A model generated the notes under the pieces. It was not told the DNA's origin, did not search any database, and saw only the letters and a list, made by a program, of their open reading frames with translations. This document shows positions 32,173-42,810 of a stretch of DNA of 64,000 bases, piece after piece; positions within the stretch are counted from its first letter, which is position 1; each line of letters begins with the position of its first letter. Position numbers and translations under genes: made by a program. The stretch comes from Chara braunii (taxonomy: Eukaryota > Streptophyta > Charophyceae > Charales > Characeae): the NCBI GenBank assembly GCA_003427395.1, contig BFEA01000167.1:751052-815051 (forward strand), written 5' to 3'.

Positions 32173-32329
32173 CACCAATTTGTGCTCATAGCACTTGCGC
32201 ACTTGTGCAAGTAGCTCCAAACATTAAGCACGCAGGACGTAGCGCCAAGCACAAAGCAACAAAAACCAGGCACCAGCACCAAGGCCCGAAGCACAGAGAG
32301 AGAGAGAGAGAGAGAGAGCAGTAGGTAGG
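31928..32329. repeat. (GA)n arrays 31928-32003, 32092-32170, 32296-32319
   Basis: Long perfect (GA)n separated by CACGTAGCAC/GAAGCACAGAGA-type spacers, each spacer leading into the next GA tract. Confidence 0.95.
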
Positions 32330-32640
32330 TCATGCAGGTAGGACGCGTACGATAGGTCTTGAACGGCAGGCAGGTCCGGTACTGCACAGATGCCGCATAG
32401 ATAGGCAGCGCTAGTGCAGGTAGGCCGCGTGGGTAGGTCGGGCAGGGAGGTCCTGTAGTACAGGTAGGCTGTGTAGGGTAGGTCCCTTAGTGCAGGTAAG
32501 CCCGGTAGTGCAGGTTGGTCGCACAGGTAGGTCGTGTAGGGCAAGTTGGCCCGGTAGTGCAGATACCATTGTGAAGGTAGGTCGCATGGTGCAGGTAGGT
32601 CGCAAAGGGCGGTACCAGCCAAAACGTACCATTAGTGCAA
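32330..32640. repeat. Degenerate GTGCAGGTAGGTCG minisatellite
   Basis: About twelve loosely spaced GCAGGTAGG/AGGTAGGTC words with a variable 15-30 bp period. Confidence 0.7.
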
Positions 32641-32645
32641 GCAGA

Positions 32646-32686
32646 CGGCCTGCATTGCAGGCCGATGAGAAAGATTCTCATCGGCC
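32646..32686. repeat. Two adjacent hairpins
   Basis: CGGCCTGCA-t-TGCAGGCCG (32646-32664) overlaps GGCCGATGAGAA-aga-TTCTCATCGGCC (32660-32686). Both are perfect, so only one can form at a time. Confidence 0.85.
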
Positions 32687-32827
32687 GGCGATCCTGGTCG
32701 TCCGTCTGTGCGAACTGCCCAGATCGCACTCCAATCAGAATTGTTTCTCAGCAGAGCGAGATCTGCGCTGTTAGCAGTTATGATCGACCTGCTATCCGGG
32801 CCGTTCCTTATGATCGATAGCAGTTTA

Positions 32828-33250
32828 TAGAGTACTGCAGATCCTTGCAACTACAGTTGGTCATCATAAGCAACGGGGTTGGGTAGATCCAGAGTACCAG
32901 CGTACTAGGGCAATCCAAGAGGAACGATTTGGATCATATTTGATTCTTTCTACCTTGATCATATTCGATTCTTTCTACCTTACCCGTCAACGAAGTGTTA
33001 CGTTGAAAGTCAATTCTTCGCTGCAATCGTTTTGTGTGGGAACCTCTATGGAAAAGGGTGATACGACCTGTGGAATTTCGTCCAGCAGACGCATTTTTGA
33101 AACTAAAAGTTAATTGTTCGAGTGGTTTTCCTTTCCAGCAACTGTTTTTCATACAGCTTCGCTCCCGAATCGTTTTTGTGTTTTTTCGCTTTGCTTTTCC
33201 AAACAGGTAGAGTACTGCAGATCCTTGCAACTACAGTTGGTCATCATAAA
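32828..33250. repeat. Pair of 43-bp direct repeats bracketing a 337-bp segment
   Basis: TAGAGTACTGCAGATCCTTG and the 22 bases after it are repeated at 32828-32870 and 33208-33250 essentially without change. The segment between contains a short GATCATATTYGATTCTTTCT tandem pair (~32934-32980). Confidence 0.85.
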
Positions 33251-34335
33251 CAACCTCCTCTGTTCTAACCACTGCTCTCACTCTCCCTGTGTGCATCGCT
33301 CCATCCTAAAGAACCTCCTCGCCGATTACACTATCCCTCTGTGAACCCCGCTCTATATGCAACACAGCGTTCCATCTCTCTCTCTCTCTCTCTCTCCTTT
33401 CCCCCCTCCCCTCCCAGGCCTGGTGTGCTTTCTTTACTTCAGCCAAAAGAAACCGTTGAGTATTTGAGAAGTGACAAGGTCCATTCAGCCTAGAACTGCA
33501 CCCGCAAATCTGCGCAACATATTCACTGGGCTTAATGCAGCGCAAGTATTTAGAGAAACAGCAGCAAGCAGTCTCTTTCATGAACCCAGACACCCACCGT
33601 ACAGGGGTGACCTGTGCAGCTGTCGACATCAGCGAACAATGACACACAAGATCAGAAAGGGGTAGCTTCAACCACCATAACCTTACACCTTGCAACAGCA
33701 GCGAGGAGAGGTGCTGAGCTTCGCAGCTGTTGACGTCACCAAAAAATGACACAAGGATTCCACGCAATGTGCATTTCCTGAGTCCCAGAACCAGAGTCTC
33801 CAATCCCAGTCCCAGAGTCCCACCTGGGCTTAGTCCCAGTTGGTCCGGTAGGTCCCAGGTAGAGGGTCTTAGGAGTCCAATAACGCCTAGAGGCCGAAGC
33901 GCCACAGGTCCGCAGAGTCCGCTAGAAGAGGTTGTTAGAAGTCATAGGCCGGTATCTGACAAGAAAGCCTCAGTCTCGAAGTCCAATTTTGCAGCAGCAT
34001 CCTGGGAAAATGTACGTTCCGGAACCAGCAAACTGCAGCCGACAGGCCGCAACGACCGGTACTGGTCAAGAGCCGACAACGATTCACTGCAGCTGCTATT
34101 TATAGAAGCATGCTCCATCGGGTCACTTGTGAACTCGCATGTTGTGGAAGCTCTGCTGTAGTGTTTGTGCGACCATTCGAGTTCGAGTTGGACAGTCCAG
34201 GAGTTGGCACAGAGGAAGGGAACCCAGGGCCATAGCTAAGGGTTAATGTGGACGGGGACTGCAGCGATAGCTGCGACGTAGAAGTAGGGTAAAGGGGAGA
34301 GAGGGAGATGCAATAGGCAATAGAGCGCCCGCGCG

Positions 34336-34337
<2 letters not shown>
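33251..34337 (+). other. Unrecognised stretch with an open frame at 33730-34161
   Basis: A 143-codon plus frame starting MTSPKNDTRIPRNVHF is Ser/Pro/Arg-rich (SPRTRVSNPSPRVPPGLSPS; PITPRGRSATG) and ends SLVNSHVVEALL. It has no recognised domain. An overlapping minus frame (33306-33905) is equally long, so coding is unproven. A (CT)n lies at 33376-33396. It could be leader or U5-type sequence of an LTR element. Confidence 0.3.
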
Positions 34338-34423
<86 letters not shown>

Positions 34424-34490
34424 NNNNNNNNNNNNNNNNNNNNNNNNNNNNNNNNNNNNNNNNNNNNNNNNNNNNNNNNGGGGGGGGGGG
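34338..34490. repeat. (GA)n array, 56-N assembly gap (34424-34479), G run
   Basis: 86 bp of (GA)n run into N bases, followed by an 11-G run, so the true length of this array is unknown. Confidence 0.97.
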
Positions 34491-35009
34491 TTGAGAGAGA
34501 GGGAAGTGAGATTACCTGTTTGGGTTTGCCGGCGATAGCGGCCATCAACAGCTTGTAATTGAACTCAATTGTTGTAGGATAATAGTGTCCGGCGGTGGTT
34601 TCATCTTTGTCTGTGCTGAATTGTTGTTCAAGGCTTGGCGTAAATCTTCTGTGAGGTTTTGGTGTTCTTCAGTTTTTTATTGGTGCTTGTTTGCAGTTGG
34701 GTTCCATGCTTTTCTAATGCATGCCAGCACCTTTCTTACACAACACACTGCATCAAGAGCGTCCTAGCAAAGCTAACATTTCCAAATCACCACTACCATC
34801 AAAGATCATGGGGAGCTACTAGAAACAAACAACATGACAGATGTGGCTGGTTCCAGGATAATCGAGCACAGCCACTTACCTCTGACAGCTCCTTCATAAC
34901 ATTTACGACTTTTAATAAGCCAAGGTTGAGAACCCTGGCAGTGAGGAAGAAACATTCACAGATGAAATGGAATTGTCCTGGAGGTGGCGTTGGCGACGAC
35001 CTCGCCGTT
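34491..35009. other. Unrecognised spacer
   Basis: No supported gene. The end of the possible exon below may extend into it. Confidence 0.35.
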
Positions 35010-35206
35010 TGGGGAGCTGATGGTGATGCTGAGGATGACGATGCCGCTGATGATGCTTGAGCTTGATCAGTAATCCCCATGCGCTTCAGCTCCTCTTGCT
35101 CTCTTTGCTGCTGCAGCTGCCGGAAGCCTGCTGTGCGAGCGTAGTTCCGTTTGTCAACCCATGAGGCCACTTCATCGGATGTGGCAAAAATAGCTGTTAA
35201 GTCACT
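35010..35206 (-). other. Possible host exon (minus strand)
   Basis: The frame reads AIFATSDEVASWVDKRNYAR, TAGFRQLQQQREQEELKRMG and a Ser/Ala/Pro-rich tail. Composition is more protein-like than the surroundings, and a TTAACAG acceptor-like site lies just upstream at ~35196-35202 on the minus strand. No donor site or neighbouring exon is convincing. Family unknown; it may equally be a fragment of a mobile-element protein. Confidence 0.3.
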
Positions 35207-36224
35207 GATTGCAAAGCAATGACACAGTTCCCCGCCACAAACACAACAAACAAACATAAGGCGCAGATTGCTCAGCCGAACATGCTAATACATGGGAAGA
35301 TGGAACGACAAAATATTCAGTGATTTGTTACCCTAATGTTTTTCCCAAAGACTCGAAGAGAGAAATGCAACTCACCACACACAGATGCCGATATGCACAA
35401 ACCCAAATGGTAATGTGTGCTTTTTCAATCACCAACTTGTTGTGATCCATGCATGTGCCACAGCAATCTCAGAACCACACACTCCGCTTCAGTCAGCTGA
35501 GAGAATGAGAAAACAATTTAGGACATAGGACATTTAAACCTTCAACAACAGTCCTGCTGCCCACAAATGCCTTCTGCAGTAGAGGCCTGGTAGAGGCTCA
35601 GTGGACGCTACGTAGAGGCTCAGTGGACACTAGGTAGAGCCTCAGTAGAGGTGTGCCGATACATGTTACAGAGAACCTGTGCCACTACTGGGACCACAGG
35701 ACTTCCGCCAGGGTGGTTTGGAGTGAAACGGTTTCACCCAGTTGACCCGACATTTGCAGACACTGAGATTTGATCCCTAGACCTGCTCCTGAACACTGTA
35801 CATTGAACCTGTGTGCTGAGTGAGGTTCGAGCCAGTGACCTGTCCCTAAACCCTTTGGTTAGTTAGTAGGTCTGTCCGTTAGCTGTTAGGCTTTGATCCA
35901 CAGATCTCCGTTTTAGCAGGTTAGTGTGTTACTGCGTTACCACTAGGTCTAGCTAGGGCCTATCTAGAAGTCACTACCAGTCTGTACGTAGGGGCCTCAG
36001 AGTCTGTCCGTAGGTAGAGTCTAGAAGGTCGTAGGTCTGTCTGTACCTGTCCAGTCAGCAAGTACCAGGCAAGTGGGAGTTCCACGCGGTAGCTCCCACA
36101 CGTTTTGCCCCAGTAGGCCCTGTGTCTGGAGGCTTCCGGGCCTCACCCGGTTTGGGCAGCCCTCACGCGGTTTGGGGCCCAGGCGCACGCGGTTTGGGGC
36201 AGGGCCAGGCCGCGGGCAGAGTAC
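35207..36224 (+). other. Unrecognised region, probably 5' part of element D
   Basis: GTAGAGGCTCAGTGGAC-type units are repeated three times at 35580-35660. ACGCGGTTTGGGGC recurs (~36150-36200). Directly upstream of a TATA box, it could be LTR or U3 sequence of the element whose gag begins at 37685, but no second LTR copy is in the window to prove it. Confidence 0.4.
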
Positions 36225-36234
36225 TATAAATAAA
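36225..36234 (+). promoter_or_regulatory. TATA box of element D
   Basis: TATAAATAAA lies in a GC-rich context, the same core as in the leaders of elements A and B. Confidence 0.5.
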
Positions 36235-36964
36235 GAGGCAGCGGCCAGTCATTCATCATTCGCCTGTGAACCATGTGGAAGCGCTGCCTGTGACTTGTGC
36301 GTGGAGGTCTGCAGGTGCCCGTAGCTGAAGTGGGCAGTGAGGAAGACGACGGCGGCCATAACTAGGAGTGAGGAAGACGATGGTGGCCATAGCCGCCAAG
36401 CTGCTGACGTCAACAGAGTGTACAGTGTGTGTGTGTGTGTACAGCGAGCGGATATTCAGGGTGGATACTCGTTCGTGCGTGCATGAGGCACAGTGAGGAT
36501 GGTAGTGGAGACAGTGTTCGGCGGCCATAGCCGCAAGCTGTACAGTTGACAACGGCCATAACCACAAGCTGTACAGTTGACTTGAACAGAGTTTAAGTGC
36601 CAAGTTCATTGTTGATTCTGAGTTGAAAGAGTTTGGTTTTGCCATCAGTTCGTGTAGGAGTGCAGTCTAATTTCACCGGTATCGAAGCTGGTACCCGTTG
36701 TCCACGTCGGAGCTGCAGCAAGAGAGGAAGGAGATAGCTGCCATAGCCCAGGAGCAGCAGAGAGAGAGAGCGACAGCGAGAGAGAGACAGAGGAGGCGGA
36801 CACGGTGGACGGCAGCCAAAGCTGCCGAGCTCGAAGAAGAAGAAGACCGGCGAGAGAGGAAGAAGAAGTGACGCAGAGAGAAAGAAGAAGAAAGTTGATG
36901 AAGAGAGAGGTCAAGCAGCCATAGCCAAGGTGCAGGAAGAAGAAGAGAGCGACGAAGGAGAAGA
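36235..36964 (+). other. Element D leader, first part
   Basis: CGGCCATAGCCGC/CGGCCATAACCAC-like words recur (36354-36565). The region then becomes GA-rich. No protein supported. Confidence 0.35.
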
Positions 36965-37126
36965 TTGACCACCATATCCAGGAGGTCGGAGGGTTGACCA
37001 CCATTGAGCAGAGGTTGACCAAGACCGTTGCACAGGCGTTGACCGAGGTTGACCAAGGGTTGACCAAGGCTGTTGACCAGTGTTGACCAAGACCATTGAC
37101 CGGCGTGTTGACCAGGTCCGTTGACC
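36965..37126 (+). promoter_or_regulatory. Cluster of 11 TTGACC words (W-box core)
   Basis: TTGACC starts at 36965, 36994, 37015, 37039, 37049, 37060, 37073, 37083, 37096, 37108 and 37121, all on plus. TTGAC(C/T) is the core of the W-box bound by WRKY factors in green plants. It may be regulatory or simply a degenerate tandem repeat. Confidence 0.55.
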
Positions 37127-37473
37127 GGAGTGTTGAACAAGCTGGAGCGAGAAGACGAGCGGTCTTCTCTCCAAACCCTGGCCCAGCCCTTACCCTATGG
37201 ATGTGCACCCTCACCATGGTACTTGCTGACGTCAGGTCTGTCAAAGTCAGTCATATCTCCCTCTCACTTCTGTCCAGGTCGATAGGACTCTAGAGCTGCG
37301 AGCCCAAACCCACATGGGACTTAGTAAGGCTACAGGCCGTATTTGACAACTGCCACATCCCGGGGACAAGACCCCCAAGGACCGGTACTGACCAGCGGGC
37401 TGCTAAGTGTGGCGTGGTAGGCCCGAACTCCGAGCTGTGGGCTGTGCGTCCAGCTGTCTAAGTCTTGAGACTC

Positions 37474-37553
37474 GGCTGATCGCGTCGTCCTGTCTGCGGC
37501 GTTAAAGAATTCTTAAGTTATGGGGATCTCCTTAAATGCCTCCTGATCAGCCA
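37474..37553 (+). promoter_or_regulatory. Conserved leader module (D copy)
   Basis: It shares CGTCGTCCTGT, GTTAAAGAATTC and GATCAGCCA in the same order and spacing with 55720-55804 and the reverse complement of 7047-7131. Confidence 0.6.
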
Positions 37554-37684
37554 GTGAGCCTTGTCCTGACGGTCTTAGAGTAGACGTGCCGTGAGTAGTA
37601 GACAGTAGGTGTTCTGGATCCGAGTTCAGACTGGTTGGTCCACGTGTTGAGGAGCGATATCGTCTGTGATTGTGAACTTTCACC

Positions 37685-38248
37685 ATGGTGACCACCAGGA
37701 CTGGAGTGAGCACCACTCCCTATAGTAGAGAACAAGAAGAGAGAGCTGCCGCCCTTTTGACGGGAAGAAAGGAGAAGATGGAGAAGCGGGAATTAATCAA
37801 GCAAGCAAAGATGGTGGCTCTGTGAGAGGAGCAGGAGGCGAAGAGGAAGCAGATGGAGGAAGAATTGAAAAGGTTGCAGAAGAAGCAGGAGGAGACGAAG
37901 GTAACAGTAGAGGCAAAAGTAGAAGAAGAAGTAGAAGAGGAAGGGGTTGAAGGAGAAGGCCTGCAAAGAAGAAGAGGAGAGGCGAGTACCAGTAAATCTA
38001 CACAAGAAGAGTTGGAGAAGATGGTAAAGGAGTGGGCATCACTTATAGAGATGGGGGCAGAGAGAGAAGCCGAGTTGATGGTTCCTGAGGCTGAGAGAGA
38101 AGCAGTAAAGAGAGAGTTGGAGGAGGAAAGGGACCCCTTGCGCAGACGAGCGAATTGGATAAGGAGCTGATGGCGGCAGAGACAAGGACGGGAAAGATTA
38201 GGGAAGAGACTGAGATAGGAATCAAACTCGACGCCCTGACTCATAGTG
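37685..38248 (+). pseudogene. Element D gag N-terminus, interrupted by element C
   Basis: It starts at ATG 37685 (MVTTRTGVSTTPYSREQEER) in the same frame as the later open stretch, with an in-frame TGA at 37823-37825. The rest is a long charged coiled coil (KRKQMEEELKRLQKKQEET; EELEKMVKEWASLIEMG; EREAVKRELEEERDPLRR). A frameshift at ~38155 leads to a continuing frame (KELMAAETRTGKIREE) that ends abruptly where the LTR of element C begins at 38249. The MVTTRTG start and coiled coil match what I recall of Chara retrotransposon Gag proteins. The capsid and pol parts are not found downstream. Confidence 0.6.
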
Positions 38249-39600
38249 TGTGATGACCCGTCCATACATGAACTGAAACACACAGCTGATTTCTGAGTTT
38301 TGCCCATAGACTGAATGCCCTGCTGAGTTTCCCGCTTGCTACTAAGTCTGTGTGTGCACGCTTGCTGGACTGCATGTCTGTCTGAGTGCTGGATGACTTG
38401 AGTGTGTGTGTGACGATGCCTATCTGAGTGTTGGTTGGCCTGGGTGTGTGTGTGCGACCGTGCCTATCTGAGTGCTGGTTGGCACGAGTATGTGCGTGGC
38501 CCGTCAAGGCACTTGCTCGTTCGTTGGGCCCTCAGGGCCAGTACTTACCTCTGGCCGTGAGATTGAGGGGTTCCAGCGGGAAAAGCACTCAAGTAACGGG
38601 TAGGCCAGTACCGCACCTGGAAGGGGTAGATGTGCACGTACCGGAGGCCAAGCAGAAGAAGACAAAAGTGGCATTTTTAGAGGCCCAGTAGTTGTATGTT
38701 AGGTCTAGGAGGATATCCGTCCAACCAGTATGGGTCTAGGGCCTGTACGGGCAATATCAGAGTCTGCAATGATGTTTCCCTCCGAAAGGGAGGAGGTACC
38801 GGTTGCTTGGGAGGCCGAGCGGCCACCGCCCTCGGCCACCGCCCAAGAGGCAAAGCAGGCCACTATATCTTCTGGCCGGCGAAGAGTCCGGCCTCTTTTT
38901 CGGTGTGCAAGTTTGGCGACACACTGGTAGAGCGCTGGCTGGAGCAGCGCTATGCTGGAGCAGCGCTGCTGGGGAGGAAGGAGAAGGACGCGAGGGAGGA
39001 AGAAGGAAGGAAGCGAGAGGAGCGCCAGGGGTACTTACCTGGCTATGGTGGCAGCCATCTTCATCACCTTGGTGGGCGCTGCAGCAAGGAGTCCCCAACT
39101 GGGGGAAGCCACACTAAGAAGCCTCAAGGCAGGGTTGGGCATGACGTCCTGAGCTAGAGCAGCCATAGCTGCTTTGGGTTGTCCTTTGAGAATATATCAA
39201 TGATATGGCAACACCAAAAGACAGGGCATCTGGGCACAGCGTAGTAGCCATAGCCTCGGCCTATGAGAGTGAAGAGTGGGGAGGTGGCCATGGCTATGGT
39301 GGACCTCAAGTGATACCTGCAGTAGAAGAGGGACTCAGACATTGATTCTGGATCAGTCATTCAACATTGTATTATTATTTCTTGTACGAGTAAGAGAAGG
39401 GGCAGATAAGGAGGAGGAGATTGTTGGGCGAAGAAGAAGCGCCTTGTCAGTCTTTGCTGGTGTACATCTTCTTCTTCTTCTTTCTTACTACTTTTTCTAT
39501 CCTGTCTCTCTCCTCTCAAGTTCATGCATTTCTTTCTGCAATTGGATGGCATTGTACTTTCCAGTGGATGTCTATCTCGAAATCTGCCAGGGTCATAACA
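38249..39600 (+). repeat. Element C 5' LTR
   Basis: It runs TGTGATGACCC to GGGTCATAACA, so the ends form an imperfect 11-bp inverted repeat bounded by TG and CA. 1352 bp, homologous to 11323-12657. Confidence 0.88.
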
Positions 39601-39601
39601 T

Positions 39602-39613
39602 TGGTATCGGAGC
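39602..39613 (+). other. Element C primer-binding site
   Basis: TGGTATCGGAGC follows the LTR by one base. It differs at one position from the TGGTATCAGAGC initiator-tRNA-Met site of element B. Confidence 0.75.
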
Positions 39614-41118
39614 GGATCCTACTTGCTGGTGAGCGTTGACTTTGCTGCCCTGACCCTAACCTAAGTGGTCGAAGGCAACACTTAGGGTTAGGGTTGGTTG
39701 GTTGAGCCCCCACCTGGTTAGGTCATGTGGGGTCGACATAGAACCTAACCAGGTTGCTTGAGAGTGAGATTAGGGTGGCGAGACATTTCGAGGAGACTTC
39801 ATGCGGCGATTTGAGAGAGGCAACAGTGAGAGGCACTCGCACCTGGAATCTGATTCAAGGGAGACACTTAACAACTTAAGGGCTGCCCTCAAGTAGGCGA
39901 GCTCGAGGGTCAGCGACCACTTAGCATCTACGGACTGCAAGTTGCTACGTTGATCTTCAGCATCGACGGGGGATCCGGCGTTGCACTTTGGTGTTGGAGT
40001 CAGACCCTCCTAGGAGATAGGACACTAGTGTAGGGGTAGCGTTAGAGGGGTTAGGAGGACCACATGAGAAGGGGGGTGAGTTCTATTCATCTCGAAGCTC
40101 AAGGCCACTCAGGTAAGTGTCGTGCACCTACAGGATGCCCATGTATGTGTGTATGGTATTGATTGTCCTGCTGGGGTACTCTGGGTTTCTTTTCCTACTC
40201 CTCTGTGGTCTTGATTGTGTGACTAAACGCATGTGATCTACCTACTCACCTGATGGAACTCAGCAGTCTTTTCATCTCTGATGTGTGACTAAACGCATGT
40301 GAGACCTAAATGCCGAGTCTTTCTACAGTGCTTTGTCTTTTCATCTCTGAACGGTTGGGGTCTGTAGGTTCTGCCACAAGTTGAAATTTCGTTTTTCAGT
40401 GCCGCAGAGACTGAACTAAAGTCCATGTGGAACTCCTCTTGATTGGGACCTGGTTGAGACCTACGTGGGACCCTTGGGACCAAGCGGGACCCGGCCCAAA
40501 CAAGAAGAGCCTCTAGACCCAAATCGATTAGGCATTGACCTCTTGTCTTCTTGGCTGGGATTCAGTAGGACACCCACTGCCGAGGGGATCTTGGCTGAGA
40601 CGTTTCGCATGTCTTTTTGGATTGCACTATCCGTGGCTTTACTCGCACCCTGTACACCACTCAATTCTCCATTGTTGCATTTAGTCACTCGTTGTCTGAT
40701 TTGCTGTACGGTCACGNAGNTGGTCAGACTGGACTCGAGAGGACCTCATATGCAGTCTGATCAGACTGGGTCGCTGGATCAGACCTCTCGTTTGAATTTG
40801 TTTGTTTTTCTTTGGTTTGCTGCTCTCTATTTCCAAATGAAATGCCGCTCCGGCCAGGAGTTCTACCTTCTCTTCTCTGAGCTTTTCAGTTTGTTGCTCC
40901 GAGTTCATTTCCGATGCCCGTGGAGACTAGCAACCAGAAAGAAGAGAGAGAGAGAGGGGAGCGAGAGAGAAAAGGGAGAGAGAAAAGGGAGAGAGAAAAG
41001 GGAGAGAGGGAAAGTGACCGTCTGAAGTGAGAGGGGGAGTGAACCTCTTGAGAGTCTAATTGATTCTTTTGCTGACTGGCGACTCTCCGACCCACCTGTC
41101 AATACTAACGGTCCAAAA
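39614..41118 (+). other. Element C leader
   Basis: No ORF supported. It holds CTAACC and TTAGGGTTAGGG words (39653-39695), one arm of a 36-bp inverted repeat (39860-39895), two GTGACTAAACGCATGTGA words (~40216, ~40282), two N bases at 40717 and 40720, and a GA-rich block (40945-41010). Confidence 0.6.
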
Positions 41119-42712
41119 ATGGCTCAGCTAACTTCAGTGCAATGGCGGGCCTTGTTAGATGCAGCCAGTGATGCCGAAAAACCATATCTACAAGCACTCC
41201 TAGATGGTGCAACCAAGAGGGAACAGGAGGCAGAGAAGGAGAGGAAGGAAACATTGCTGAAAAGGCAGGTGGCCATCCTAGAGATTGTTCCCTCATTGAC
41301 TGAAGAGCAGTGTGGGGAACAATTGCAGTCTATACTCACCGCCCTTGTTCAAGTCAGGAATCTTGAGGATCATACCACTCAGATCGCTGAAGTCTTCGCA
41401 AAGTTGCAAAAACACTTCAAGATGATCTGACTGAGATGACCCGCAAGTACCATGAATTCAAAAAGGAGGTGGTTGAGCTGCAACAAGCCCAAGTGGCCAA
41501 CCCTCTTCCTCTACCCCCTGGATCTGAAGCTGCGATTGAAACTACCTCTGCCTCTCTTACTGTATCTTCTTCCTTGAATGTGATGGCAACCCCCTCGGGA
41601 TCTGCAACAGGTGCAAATTTCGCCGTTGCTGTGACAAGCAACGAGGCTGGAAATGCTGCAACCTCTGCAGCCCCAAGATTGGAAGTAGCAGGTGCTGGTC
41701 CCAGCCGCGTCGGTCACTATGTGGACCGAAAGGCGGTTCAAATACCGTCTAAGTACGACGGTAAAGAAGACATCGAATCCTCGATGAGCTCCATGAGGGC
41801 ATACTTTGAGGTGTTGGGGACTCAACCTGAGACCCAGTCCATGATCATGGGAATGAATGTTGAGCCAGTCGTTCGGGGCTTCTAAGAGGTCTAAGCCCCG
41901 TGAGCTAGGATTCCTAAAATAGAACTAACAAGGTGGCTCAAGACCACCCCGGTTGCCTCCCTCGAGGAACTCCTCATTTCACAATACTTGGATCCACATG
42001 CTGCAGCAAGGGCAAGAATTCAGCTTGACAAAATCAAGCGCAACAAGTGGACGGGCTCCATAAAAAGCCTGCAGACCTATCTTAGCAAGATTTTTGCTAC
42101 ACCCGGATTGGAACTGACTGTGCAATCTTGCTTGGATGTGGTCAAGGGCGCGGTTCCCACCAACTTCACTAATCGCCTGGGCAGGGACTTCATTGGTTAC
42201 ACTGACTTGTTCACCTTGATGAAGGGAAGGACATAGTCAGTCTTGAGGTTGTAGACCTCGTCACCACAGCAAGCAGCAAAAAGCCCATGGGCGGCGGACG
42301 GTTCAAAGGCAACAACCGTTTTGCTATGCATGACCTGCAGGAGGCCGAAGAAGAAGCCGATGCAGATAACCCTACTCTTGGTGACGACCAAGAACAGGAC
42401 TCTGATACAGCTTGTTCTTCAGCCCATGAGTCTGATGCAAACAAAGAAGAAGAAAAATTTACTGCCTTTAAAAAGATTGCCAATGCAAAGGGACCAAATC
42501 GGAGTGCAGGGAAGAACTATGTCCAACTTCCCAAGGGAGTCGAGATCCCACCTAAACCGGAGGATGCGACTACTAAACCTTGGGTCGACCTCCGGATTAC
42601 TGAAAATGACTGTCGGGGTAGACTCAAGAAGGGGGTATGCCTGCATTGCCAAAAACCAAACCATAAGGTACAAGATTGTTATAGGCTGCGGGGAAACCAA
42701 AACCAAGCGTAG
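41119..42712 (+). pseudogene. Element C gag
   Basis: ATG 41119 (MAQLTSVQWRALLDAASDAE) leads into a charged helix. A 1-bp loss at ~41427 shifts to the 41436-41885 frame (KYHEFKKEVVELQQAQ, Ser/Thr/Ala-rich linker, QIPSKYDGKEDIESSMSSMR, the start of a capsid fold). After stops at 41883-41925, 41988-42236 continues the capsid (LDKIKRNKWTGSIKSLQTYL; GLELTVQSCLDVVKGAVP). 42287-42712 is an acidic segment followed by a CCHC zinc knuckle CLHCQKPNHKVQDC (42638-42679). The order and the knuckle identify gag of a Ty3/gypsy-type element. At least three frame breaks make it non-functional as read. Confidence 0.75.
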
Positions 42713-42810
42713 AGTCAACTTCAGCAAACTCTACAACAGGGGAGACTGAATTTGAGGCAGATCAGCAGTCCTCCCTTGAAGCCCAATCATCTGCTGAACA
42801 CAAGGCTGAG

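Noticed and set aside
39653-39695. Interstitial telomere repeat
   Set aside because: Only two or three TTAGGG/CCTAAC words, not the plant TTTAGGG type, and no array.
41119-41430. Host helical protein
   Set aside because: Its position after LTR, PBS and leader, and before capsid and CCHC, makes it the Gag N-terminus of element C.
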